This document shows positions 16,904-23,952 of a stretch of DNA of 64,000 nucleotides, piece after piece (positions within the stretch are counted from its first letter, which is position 1; each line of letters starts with the position of its first letter). The notes beneath the pieces are model-generated. The model was given only the letters and a program-made list of their open reading frames with translations, had not been told where the DNA came from and did not search any database. The stretch is from JABFSS01 sp964449445 (GTDB taxonomy: Bacteria; Patescibacteriota; Gracilibacteria; Peribacterales; Peribacteraceae): NCBI GenBank assembly GCA_964449445.1, contig CAYUZT010000001.1, positions 1 to 64,000 of the forward strand, in the 5' to 3' direction. A program made the translations under genes and the position numbers.

Positions 16904-17762
16904 TCAGCGTCACATCCACCCTCTGCCACCCATCGGGTAATTCTTCCAGTGATTCCTTTTCCACGGTAATGAATTGCACGGGCCACAGCTTCTGCGCGAT
17001 GAGCGCGCGGCCAAGGTCGCCCGTCAGAAATTCGCGCACGCGCGGAAGCTGCGAGGACTTGAGCAATCCCTGAAAAGACGAGAGGAATTCCTCGGAAGAA
17101 AGTGCCTGTGACAGGCGTTCGTCGTAGAGACGCGGAGAGTTGATGTATCCCAAGAGATCTGCGGAGAGAAAGTGCTCCACCGGAACGATGCTCGCAACGT
17201 TCTCCGCCTCCGTCAGGCTGAAGAGCGTCTTGATGTTCTCCGGCGAGAGTACGTCGCCGACTGTGAGCATTCCGCTCAATTCCAGAATCGACAAGAGCTG
17301 GGCTCTACCTTCGGGACGGAGAACTGCGGAAAAATGCAGGGTTCTGCTTTGGAGAGGAGAGTTGCCATTCACTTCAGTAGAAAACGTTACCGGACCAGGT
17401 TCGCCAACATCAATCGCAGACATTGATTGCAGGAGTTTTCGCTTTTCCAGAAATGTTCGCGCGGATTCCAGGAACGCGAGGAGCCGCTTGAAATCTTTGC
17501 CATCGGCGGGCAGCACGTAGACGTGCAGCTTCTCTTCCATCGAGTCTGTCCGCAGACTCGCTTCCAGTGTGCTCAGTTCGATCTGTTGCGTGAGGAGCTC
17601 GTCCCTGCGTTCCAGCGGCGGCAATTCTGCAGCCAACGGCAGCGCATATTCGCGCATGTCCTTGAGCGCCTGGAAATGACCATGCAGCAGGAACACGGAA
17701 AGAGAGAGGAGTAGTGACCCCCCTGCGAATGCGCCGATAACGAGTGGCAGACGGAATTTCAT
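16884..17762 (-). CDS. Single-pass membrane protein, PilO-like arrangement
   Basis: 292 residues: short cytoplasmic start, one membrane helix (about 7-27), a likely coiled segment with LPPLERRDELLTQQIELSTLEASL, then a mixed alpha/beta periplasmic part. This layout, and its pairing with the next gene, resembles PilN/PilO alignment proteins of type IV pilus machines, but no diagnostic motif was found and no other pilus gene is nearby. Its start overlaps the stop of the upstream partner by four bases, and its 3' end overlaps the infC open frame by 20 bases. Function unassigned. Confidence 0.55.
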   Translation of the reverse strand: MKFRLPLVIGAFAGGSLLLSLSVFLLHGHFQALKDMREYALPLAAELPPLERRDELLTQQIELSTLEASLRTDSMEEKLHVYVLPADGKDFKRLLAFLESARTFLEKRKLLQSMSAIDVGEPGPVTFSTEVNGNSPLQSRTLHFSAVLRPEGRAQLLSILELSGMLTVGDVLSPENIKTLFSLTEAENVASIVPVEHFLSADLLGYINSPRLYDERLSQALSSEEFLSSFQGLLKSSQLPRVREFLTGDLGRALIAQKLWPVQFITVEKESLEELPDGWQRVDVTLNAYSRG

Positions 17763-18358
17763 CGGAGTGAAAGGGTGATTGTGAACGGCGAACGGAACCC
17801 GCTCGCATCTTCCTCACGAGCGAAGTCCGGTGTCGTCGTGGAGAGGACGAAGGGGAGGTCGCCGAGCGACTGCGAAAACTCTGCGAGCACGGTCATGCTG
17901 CGGGTGCCGCTGTTACGCACATCGCCGCGAATGACGAGCATCTTGCCGTTCGGGTCGTACTCAAATGCGGAGTAGAGAATGACGTCCTCCTTTTCCGTGA
18001 CTGCCTTCGCATGGGCGACCAGAGCGGCTTTCAGCTCATCGAGCGACATGCGCTGCCGCCGCTTCTCTTTGAGCGCGTCATAGTTCTCATCGTGAATGGC
18101 GAGTACAGACTGACGTCGCTGCTCTTCTTTCGCCGAAATTTGCGAAAGCAGCTGTTCGCGGTACCCGCGGATCTCATCGGCACTCCGCAGCGTTCCTCCC
18201 ACATCGATGCGTGTGTAGCGGGGGAGTAGTAGCGACCAGGAGGCCGTTAGGAGAACGGTGAGGACCAGTGAAAAGACCGAAAACGGCCAGGCGATCCGCC
18301 AGAGAATTGCGGAGAAATCGGGGCGGGAAGGCGCTGTATTGTTAAGTTCGTTTGTCAT
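17759..18358 (-). CDS. Single-pass membrane protein, PilN-like arrangement
   Basis: About 199 residues from ATG at 18358, which has a fair Shine-Dalgarno AAGGA ten bases upstream. One membrane helix (about 22-46) follows a short cytoplasmic segment; the rest holds a charged helix (REQLLSQISAKEEQRRQS) and a beta-rich end with GKMLVIRGDVRNSGTRSM. Longer open frame (to 18433) reads through repeat DNA and encodes a meaningless MASLASLASLAS leader. Overlaps the next gene by four bases; the pair looks co-translated. Function unassigned. Confidence 0.55.
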   Translation of the reverse strand: MTNELNNTAPSRPDFSAILWRIAWPFSVFSLVLTVLLTASWSLLLPRYTRIDVGGTLRSADEIRGYREQLLSQISAKEEQRRQSVLAIHDENYDALKEKRRQRMSLDELKAALVAHAKAVTEKEDVILYSAFEYDPNGKMLVIRGDVRNSGTRSMTVLAEFSQSLGDLPFVLSTTTPDFAREEDASGFRSPFTITLSLR

Positions 18359-18398
18359 GAGTTTTTCCTTACAGTATAGCGGAAATAGCCTAAAAAGG

Positions 18399-18484
18399 GA
18401 AGCCAAGGAAGCCAGCGAAGCCAAGGATGCCAAGGTGTATTATTCGTTGGCTTCGTCGACTTCTTTGGCATCTTTGGCTTCCTT
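18399..18484. repeat. Inverted GCCAA-word repeat, element 3
   Basis: The left arm (18399-18434) reads GAAGCCAAGGAAGCCAGCG and onward. The right arm (18444-18484) reads TTGGCTTCGTCGACTTC then TTTGGCATCTTTGGCTTCC. The loop is about ten bases. It lies between the divergent membrane-protein gene and prfB. Confidence 0.8.
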
Positions 18485-18546
18485 TCATCACCTGTTTTTA
18501 ATATCTCCCAGCTTCTATACTTCTTGTGCCTCCTACCCCCTTTCCT

Positions 18547-19636
18547 GTGGACGAACTACTGCGCAAACTCACCGAACTGCAGTCGGCCGTGAACACGGGC
18601 AAGGACTCTCTTTGAGGGAAAGAAGATTCCCCAGCAAATAGCTGAGCTTGAGCGCCAAACGACGGATAGCGAAATTTGGTCTGACCAAAAACGCGCGCAG
18701 TCGCTCTTTGCCAAACTGAAAGTGCTGCGCAAGCAGTGGGAGCCGGTTTCGGAAATTGCACATGAACTCAATGATCTCATCGAAATCGTGAAGATCTCCT
18801 CGGAGTCCGACCTCCCGGAACTCCAGTCGCAGGCAGACGCACTCGAGAAGCGATGGAAGGAACAGGAGCTTCTGCTCTATCTGGGAGGCGAATTCGATAT
18901 CGGCAACTGCTACCTGACGGTGAGCGGAGGAGCGGGGGGGACCGAAGCGCAGGATTGGGCGGCGATGCTCGTCCGGATGTATCTGCGGTTTTGCGAACGC
19001 AAAGGATGGAAGGCAAATCTCCTGGAGAAGACCGACGGGCAGGAAGCAGGCATCAAAACAGCGACGTTCTCCATTACAGGCGAGATGGCATATGGCGAAC
19101 TCAAGTGCGAAAAGGGCACGCATCGCCTGGTCCGTATTTCTCCTTTCGGCGCGAAGGGCCTGCGGCAGACGAGCTTCGCTCTCGTCGAAGTGCTCCCGGA
19201 GATCGAAGAGACGTCTGAAATCGAAATCAATCCCAATGATCTTCGCGTCGATACCTTCCGCAGCGGCGGCGCGGGCGGGCAGAACGTCAACAAAGTGGAA
19301 TCCGCCATCCGTTTGACGCACATTCCCACTGGCATCGTCGTGGCGTGCCAAACGGAGCGGTCACAACTTCAGAACCGCGCTCTCGCGATGAATATCCTTC
19401 GCGCAAAACTCCTGGAGAAGAAGCGCGCCGAAGAGCAGGCGCAGAAGAAAGAACTGAAGGGGGCGAGCCAGAGTGCCGACTTCGGGCAGCAGATCCGCAG
19501 TTACGTGCTGCACCCGTATCAGATGGTCAAAGATCTTCGGACGAACGCCGAGACGAGCGATACGGCGGGGGTTTTGGATGGAGACCTGCAAATGTTTATT
19601 GATGCGGAGTTGAAAAGACAAGCCAGTGGCCTGTAG
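18547..19636 (+). CDS. prfB: Peptide chain release factor 2, programmed +1 frameshift
   Basis: Two overlapping frames. The first runs from GTG at 18547 (VDELLRKLTELQSAV...) to an in-frame TGA at 18613. Skipping one base at CTT-TGA joins it to the second frame from GAG at 18614 to 19636. The product is about 363 residues with SGGAGGTEAQDW, the SPF motif (RISPFG) that marks RF2, and the catalytic GGQ (RSGGAGGQNVNK). It releases peptides at UGA and UAA, and the frameshift makes synthesis self-regulated. A GTG 21 bases upstream is also in frame. The stop codon lies in a repeat array. Confidence 0.95.
18603..18615 (+). promoter_or_regulatory. RF2 recoding site (CTTTGA)
   Basis: The slippery CTT is followed by TGA and then G, giving the +1 re-pairing CTT to TTT-like frame. 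An upstream AAGGA (18601-18605) stands where the internal Shine-Dalgarno stimulator lies in other prfB genes, slightly further away than the usual 3-base spacing in Escherichia coli. Confidence 0.85.
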
Positions 19637-19698
19637 CCCGTAGCTTGTAGCTTTGGAAAATTGCAGCCACTGGCTACAAGCCACTTGCCACAAGCTAT
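19621..19698. repeat. Inverted heptad repeat at the prfB stop
   Basis: Units of TAGCTTG/TAGCCCG type (19634-19651) and the complement CTACAAG/CACAAGCTA (19675-19698). AGCCAGTGGC (19621-19630) is matched exactly by GCCACTGGCT (19666-19675). The prfB TAG stop is the first TAG of the array. Confidence 0.75.
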
Positions 19699-19701
19699 TA
19701 C

Positions 19702-19730
19702 AAAAAGAACCCTCCGCGAGGAAGGTCCTT
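19702..19730 (-). terminator. Rho-independent terminator of the histone-like gene
   Basis: On the minus strand AGGACCTTCC pairs with GGAGGGTTCT around a TCGC loop (10 base pairs with wobbles) and runs directly into TTTTT. It lies 20 bases after the histone-fold gene stop. Confidence 0.8.
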
Positions 19731-19749
19731 TCACTTCAAGAACGAAGAT

Positions 19750-19920
19750 TCACAGATCGCAAGGACGGACCGTGACGCGGCCGTTCTCCTTGGCGCGGTG
19801 TGCGGCCTTCTTGCACATTTCGTCCATGGCGGCCGAAGCTGCCTCGGGGAAATCGCCGGCGCACATCATGCCGTGCTTCTTCAGGAGGTCCTTGATCGCA
19901 GATGCGACTACGTAACTCAT
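19750..19920 (-). CDS. Single-histone-fold DNA-binding protein (bacterial histone)
   Basis: 56 residues. It starts MSYVVASAIKDLLKKHG, has an amphipathic middle (AASAAMDEMCKKAAHRAK), and ends ENGRVTVRPCDL. The final R-x-T-V-x-P-x-D-L is the histone-fold loop-2/alpha-3 signature; length and layout match the short bacterial histones known from Bdellovibrio (Bd0055) and related families (helix 1, long helix 2, helix 3). Such proteins dimerise and coat or bend DNA. Support for a real gene: consensus-like promoter upstream (19953-19980), strong terminator downstream, and a coherent frame. The gene is too short for a 60-residue cut-off. Stands alone between prfB and a tRNA. Confidence 0.85.
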   Translation of the reverse strand: MSYVVASAIKDLLKKHGMMCAGDFPEAASAAMDEMCKKAAHRAKENGRVTVRPCDL

Positions 19921-19952
19921 AAGAAATGGGGAAAAGAAGTAGAGACAGCTGG

Positions 19953-19980
19953 ATTCTAGGGCTCAAAACCGGTCCTGCAA
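19953..19980 (-). promoter_or_regulatory. Promoter of the histone-like gene
   Basis: Minus-strand TTGCAG (19975-19980) and TAGAAT (19953-19958), 16 bases apart. The expected start of transcription leaves a leader of about 25 bases without a clear Shine-Dalgarno motif. Confidence 0.5.
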
Positions 19981-20289
19981 GGCCAATGTATTAGACGTAG
20001 GGCTTCTTTGGCATTTTTGGTTCTCAGAAGAAGAAATCGATTTTTTCCTCATGCAGAAAACAAAAAGTCGAGTTTTTAGGTTTCCCGTTTGTCAAATTCA
20101 TCCTTCAGTTTGATGATTTCGTCAATGCAGATGCATAATCAGATTATGTGGCTGTGCCACGTAATTGCGAGCTATTGGACAATAATCATGTCAGCCTCCG
20201 CTCGTTGCGACGAGCTACGGCCGACAGCCTTCGTCATAGAAAAAGAGAAGGTGGCTTGCCGGCCGTAGCTTCCCGCAGGAAGCGAAGGC
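19981..20289. other. Non-coding gap before tRNA-Ser
   Basis: No convincing gene. It holds a lone GCCAA-family arm around 20002-20022 (GGCTTCTTTGGCATTTTTGG) and a nested inverted repeat: GCTACGGCC (about 20213) is complementary to GGCCGTAGC (about 20262), and CAGCCTTCG to CGAAGGCTG next to the tRNA 3' end. Confidence 0.5.
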
Positions 20290-20380
20290 TGGCGGAGAGA
20301 GAGGGATTCGAACCCTCGAACCCCTTTTGGGGGTTACGCGATTTCGAGTCGCGCGCCTTCGACCACTCGGCCATCTCTCC
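20290..20380 (-). tRNA. tRNA-Ser (anticodon CGA)
   Basis: On the minus strand the acceptor arm GGAGAGA pairs with TCTCTCC, followed by G discriminator and an encoded CCA. The D arm (TGGCCGAGTGG) is followed by an anticodon loop reading CTCGAAA, a class II long variable arm (ACCCCC/GGGGGT-like) and GGTTCGAATCC. All are diagnostic of tRNA-Ser. It reads UCG codons. Confidence 0.97.
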
Positions 20381-20392
20381 GTAGTGATTGTA

Positions 20393-21442
20393 TTAAAAAG
20401 GCAGCTCAAATGCACTGCTTGGAAGGACTCCAGTTCTCTCTTTCGGCTCAATCCACGTCAGCCCCAGTTTTTTGTAGATATCTTCTTCCTCATTGGAAGC
20501 AATCACCCGGCTTCGTGCGGCTCCGCTCTGCTCCGCCGACACTACGCCGAGGCGCGCGGTCTCTCCTTCAAACAGTCCGTATTCACTCAGCTTCCATCCT
20601 TTGCTGATCGCGATTTTCCTCAACGCGATGTTGTGGTCTTTATCACCGGTGAAGTAGAGGAGTGCGGAACCCCACTGGGATTTTTTCACGAAGCGGACGT
20701 CGACTCTTAGTATTCCGTGATCCTTCGCTTCGCCAAGGATGACATCAAACGATACTTTCTTATCCCCCTGTGCGACCACATTGCGGACAATAGGAAGTTG
20801 AGCCACTGCATCAGAAACTTTCTTCGGTTGTGCTGTGACAACGAGGATATCGATATCACCAACCGTCGGCTTCTCCCTTCTATACGATCCTGCAATCTCG
20901 GCGCGTTCCACCCCTGGTACAGCGCGAATCGTTTTAAGTACTCGCTCTGCATCCGGTTTCACTTCAGCCAGGGTGAATCTGCGAGAGCGCTCTTTCACAT
21001 TGCCCGCATTTTCCAAAATCTTCTTCTCCATCACGTCCGAAAATCCCGGCAGTCCCTTGAGCTTCCCGGCCTTTGCCACTTTGATCAGATCGGAAACCGT
21101 CGCAATGCCGCGTTCTTTCTGCAGCACACGCACGCGCTTGGGGCCGAGTCCTTCAATTTCCATGAGAGCAGGGGAGAGGCCTCCCTGTTCAGCCATTAAA
21201 TCATCCAGGTGCCGGATTTTCCCCGTTTCGCAGAATTCTCGGATCTTCGCCGCAATCGCTTCGCCGATACCGGGTAACTGCCGCAAATCCTTCTCGGTTT
21301 TGATCAGGCAAATATCTGTTGCGAAATCCTCCACAGTTTTGGCCGCCCTGCGATATGCCGCGGGTTTAAACGCGATGCCTTTTTCCTCCAGCAGCGCTGC
21401 TATTTGACGGAGGAGGGAGGCGAGACGAGGGTTCGTATCCAC
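20393..21442 (-). CDS. DNA polymerase X family protein without PHP domain
   Basis: 349 residues. It has an N-terminal helix-hairpin-helix region (KDLRQLPGIGEAIAAKIREF and IEGLGPKRVRVLQKERG), then a PolX nucleotidyltransferase palm with GSYRREKPTVGDIDILV (catalytic Asp pair) and the third acid in RVDVRF. Bacterial PolX normally has about 570 residues with a C-terminal PHP exonuclease; this one ends after the thumb (LTWIEPKERTG), where that domain would begin. It would fill short gaps in base-excision or end-joining repair but lack the PHP nuclease. GTG start; a TAAGAT hexamer ends six bases before it. Confidence 0.9.
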   Translation of the reverse strand: MDTNPRLASLLRQIAALLEEKGIAFKPAAYRRAAKTVEDFATDICLIKTEKDLRQLPGIGEAIAAKIREFCETGKIRHLDDLMAEQGGLSPALMEIEGLGPKRVRVLQKERGIATVSDLIKVAKAGKLKGLPGFSDVMEKKILENAGNVKERSRRFTLAEVKPDAERVLKTIRAVPGVERAEIAGSYRREKPTVGDIDILVVTAQPKKVSDAVAQLPIVRNVVAQGDKKVSFDVILGEAKDHGILRVDVRFVKKSQWGSALLYFTGDKDHNIALRKIAISKGWKLSEYGLFEGETARLGVVSAEQSGAARSRVIASNEEEDIYKKLGLTWIEPKERTGVLPSSAFELPF

Positions 21443-21460
21443 GTATCTATCTTACACTCA

Positions 21461-21712
21461 TCACTTATTGTTCAGCCTGGGTGGCCTTGAGGCAACCCCT
21501 CTTGCGCATTCTGAGGTGAAATACATGACACTACCAACAGTTTGTCCTTCAAAAGATTCAGGTTTTAAATTGAGTGCCGCGAGTCTCTCAAGAATCACTG
21601 GAGGCGTGCTCCCTGCATCAATAATTCGTTGATGTCGAACTTCCTGAGGAAGCTGCATTACATTCGCGCCTACTCCCTTTCCTGTTCTCGTCGGTGCTTC
21701 CAGGGTTTGCAT
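21461..21712 (-). CDS. Small hypothetical protein
   Basis: 83 residues, no recognised family. The second half looks protein-like (VILERLAALNLKPESFEGQ), while the first 18 residues may be untranslated (a second ATG gives about 65 residues). Same strand as PolX and 18 bases upstream of it, so it could be its leader gene. An ATATAC sequence lies just before the first ATG. Weak call. Confidence 0.35.
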   Translation of the reverse strand: MQTLEAPTRTGKGVGANVMQLPQEVRHQRIIDAGSTPPVILERLAALNLKPESFEGQTVGSVMYFTSECARGVASRPPRLNNK

Positions 21713-21836
21713 ACGTATATGGGGGAAGAAATTTGCGCCATTCTATGCAATCCTGCCTGCATCGCAACTTTTCAGGAGGTCGAATGTCGATTTTCCTCAA
21801 TTAGAAGCCAAAAAATCGTTTTACATTGCTGATACG

Positions 21837-21864
21837 TTGCATGGGAGCGTTCACCAGATACACT
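21837..21864 (+). promoter_or_regulatory. Promoter of the small orphan gene at 21890
   Basis: TTGCAT (21837-21842) and TACACT (21859-21864) are 16 bases apart. The leader would be about 19 bases. Confidence 0.45.
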
Positions 21865-21889
21865 AAATACATCCCCTAACTTTTGTCTT

Positions 21890-22090
21890 ATGCGACCCTC
21901 ACTCAATTGGTCCCGGATGCAGCACAATTCACAGAGCGGTGTGCTGAAGGGGCAGAATGCCCTCCGCAGGAGTTATGGTGAAGCACCATTGCATGTTAGT
22001 GAAGGTGCGCAGTTGCCTTCCATCAGTCCTGTCTCTCACCGTGCAATTGCAGCGGTGCTCGCTGTATTCATGGGTAGCAGAAAGTCTTGA
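21890..22090 (+). CDS. Small orphan protein, convergent with ACT-like gene
   Basis: 66 residues, no recognised family. A consensus-like promoter stands 26 bases upstream, which is the main support for the gene. Its stop codon directly abuts the stop of the convergent gene at 22091, the same tail-to-tail layout as other orphan genes in this window. Function unknown. Confidence 0.4.
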   Translation: MRPSLNWSRMQHNSQSGVLKGQNALRRSYGEAPLHVSEGAQLPSISPVSHRAIAAVLAVFMGSRKS

Positions 22091-22741
22091 TCAGGTTTTT
22101 ACATCAAACAGCCTATACAGCGTATCGAACGCCAGATGGATGTTTTGTTCCTCGATGTAGAGCACGAATTCGGTGTAGGTGGAGGCGACTTCCAGTACGT
22201 TGATGCCCTGGAGCATCACTTGTTGGAGGAGGAGGCACAGGAGGCCGGGTACGGCGATGTACTTGGGCGGGAAGTGAATGACGAGCGCCGAGACGCCGAT
22301 GCGCTCGTATTTAATTTTGCGACCCAGGTATTTGCGAATAGTGGGTGCAAATTCGCTTGCGACGATCACCGTGATTTCAAACGTCCCCTCGCTGATCGTC
22401 AGGTAGCCGTTCTTCTCCAGAACAAATTTATGCATCGCATTCACGGCGCTCAGGACGTCTTTGGTCTTGTCGAAAGAGAAGATATCGAGGCCCGTATGGA
22501 CCGTGAGTTTGGAAATCTTGAACTGCTCGATGCTTGGTGCGGTTTTCCGCAGTTGCCGTTGGTATCGACTGAGTGCCATCAGTATCGCGCTCTCGGAGAC
22601 ACTCTTCTTTGCACGGACCTCCACTTGCTTTCGAATATGCCGCGCGAGTTGCGAGAGGTTAAAGAGCCGGTGCTGCAGGCCGTATTGGAGAATAGGATCT
22701 CCAAGGACGATCTGCGGGAGGATGGAGGAGAGAGAAAGCAT
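22091..22741 (-). CDS. ACT-domain-like regulatory protein
   Basis: 216 residues. The N-terminal third (about 20-70) looks like a helix-turn-helix or helical domain (LSQLARHIRKQVEVRAKKSVSESAILMALSRYQRQL). The C-terminal half has two beta-alpha-beta units; INVLEVASTYTEFVLYIEEQNIHLAFDTLYRLF is close to the ACT modules of aspartate kinases, which bind amino acids. A sensor or regulator is plausible, but no catalytic domain or operon partner is present. Confidence 0.6.
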   Translation of the reverse strand: MLSLSSILPQIVLGDPILQYGLQHRLFNLSQLARHIRKQVEVRAKKSVSESAILMALSRYQRQLRKTAPSIEQFKISKLTVHTGLDIFSFDKTKDVLSAVNAMHKFVLEKNGYLTISEGTFEITVIVASEFAPTIRKYLGRKIKYERIGVSALVIHFPPKYIAVPGLLCLLLQQVMLQGINVLEVASTYTEFVLYIEEQNIHLAFDTLYRLFDVKT

Positions 22742-22841
22742 GTTATGAATATAACAAAAATGAATGTATTTATCAAAAAGTATCGTGGAAATGGCTTCAG
22801 TCCTAGGTCTCTAGTATTACATGCGCACTTTCTTCTTTCTC

Positions 22842-23369
22842 ATGAACGCATCCATCGACGCACCGGCCCGCCTGGAGCCTCTCCGAGTGATCGAAGCGCC
22901 CTTTCGCTCACAAGGTTCCCGGCAGCAAGAACGAGTCGCTCACCGCAACGCACAGATTGCCGTGGATCCGCAGCAAGTCGTTTCCCGATTTCTCGCGACT
23001 GTGAAAAGAGATTTTACTGCGGCATTTATCGAATGGTCTCGGGCATATGATGTCTGCGGCTCTCCGCAGTTGGGCGGAAGTACAGCTATCAATACCGCAA
23101 CAATGGAAAGCGCTCGGGTTGCCATGATGGAGACAGGGAATGTCCTGTTGGAAAGGACAGTAACGGATCCTGTTCTCGCAGAGCTGCCGAATATGCGTCA
23201 AAAAACTGGAGGACTAATGATTGCAATTATGAGAAGCATTCGGGGTGAAAAAGTCATGCAATACCGCTTCATGCTCGGAACCTCCGGACTGAATATTTTC
23301 AGGTACCCTCCTTCCAGCTACCCAGGTAGCCCTGCCGTTCCATCGTTAGCGGATCAATCGTCGCAATGA
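22842..23369 (+). CDS. Orphan protein 1 at the ahcY site
   Basis: About 175 residues from ATG at 22842 (ATG at 22821 is only three bases after a TAGTAT hexamer and is less likely). No recognised family and no signal peptide; the middle is alpha-helical with WSRAYDVCG and MRSIRGEKVMQYRFM. The last 24 or so residues (ending LADQSSQ) are encoded antisense across a decayed copy of the ahcY 3' end (23299-23385). This suggests that the gene once sat directly against ahcY. Confidence 0.5.
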   Translation: MNASIDAPARLEPLRVIEAPFRSQGSRQQERVAHRNAQIAVDPQQVVSRFLATVKRDFTAAFIEWSRAYDVCGSPQLGGSTAINTATMESARVAMMETGNVLLERTVTDPVLAELPNMRQKTGGLMIAIMRSIRGEKVMQYRFMLGTSGLNIFRYPPSSYPGSPAVPSLADQSSQ

Positions 23370-23385
23370 CCACTCCCATTGCCGT
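23299..23385 (-). pseudogene. Decayed copy of the ahcY 3' end
   Basis: The minus strand here encodes TAMG...IDPLT.ER.GYLGSWKEGT-stop. The resident AhcY ends TAMGITIDQLTAEQKNYLASWQEGT-stop at 23888-23967. Exact shared words include GATCAATCGT and CCCATTGC. The similarity ends at the start codon of the next orphan gene (23386). The copy is only about 28 codons long and cannot be functional. Confidence 0.75.
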
Positions 23386-23952
23386 ATGCTTCCCTATCCG
23401 TACGAAACATTTTTAACATCCGATTCCGAAGAGCATTCGGGATTGACTACACAAGAGATTCGGGCGGACGTGCCGCGCGAGGTGGCCTTTGAAGATCTAG
23501 TCGCACTCATGGAACGATACAATCGCATCGGTGATGCATGCGACAGAGTGTGGCTGCGATTTCGTGACTGTTGTGAATCGGCGGACCTCCGGTTAGCAAT
23601 TCATCTGAGAGTCAGGTGGCAAGACATAGGAGCTGCCATCGCTCGCACATGTGAAACGGCAATAAGAAAATGCGTCACGCCGGAGGCTATGAGAAGCAGC
23701 TTGAATGACATTCGTCTCCTACTCCAGGGTGACACATTTCATGCGTCGCTGAGCTTTGCCACAAAAGTTCAATTACTCAATATCGATCCATCCGACTGGA
23801 GACAGCCTCATCGAGAACCTCATCCGACGGATCCCACCGGACGGATATTTCGAGAAGCCTTCGCTCGCATCACTTCTCCTGTCCTGGCTACGTCCCCTCC
23901 TGCCAACTTGCTAGGTAATTCTTCTGCTCCGCGGTCAACTGATCAATCGTGA
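23386..23952 (+). CDS. Orphan protein 2 at the ahcY site
   Basis: 188 residues, no recognised family, mostly helical (FEDLVALMERYNRIGDACDRVWLRFRD). It is unrelated in sequence to orphan 1, yet both end in DQS residues because both C-termini are read antisense from an ahcY 3' end. It overlaps the convergent ahcY by 65 bases, so about 20 residues of its tail are ahcY antisense. The start codon coincides with the boundary of the ahcY remnant. Confidence 0.5.
   Translation: MLPYPYETFLTSDSEEHSGLTTQEIRADVPREVAFEDLVALMERYNRIGDACDRVWLRFRDCCESADLRLAIHLRVRWQDIGAAIARTCETAIRKCVTPEAMRSSLNDIRLLLQGDTFHASLSFATKVQLLNIDPSDWRQPHREPHPTDPTGRIFREAFARITSPVLATSPPANLLGNSSAPRSTDQS

Noticed and set aside
18547..18615. 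prfB as a broken gene because of the in-frame TGA
   Set aside because: CTTTGA followed by a one-base shift into the long frame is the standard RF2 recoding signal, so the gene is intact.
19736..19966. 76-codon minus-strand frame overlapping the histone-like gene
   Set aside because: It is out of frame with the coherent 56-residue histone-fold product and rich in Arg/Gly/Pro from GC-rich shadow reading.
20041..20140. Small minus-strand peptide frame ending KLKDEFDKRET
   Set aside because: Only about 20 codons between stops with no usable start codon; at best a gene remnant.
22136..23050. 304-codon plus-strand open frame covering the ACT-like gene
   Set aside because: The minus-strand protein has ACT-like structure and a sensible start; the plus-strand product has no motif and also overlaps orphan 1 in another frame.
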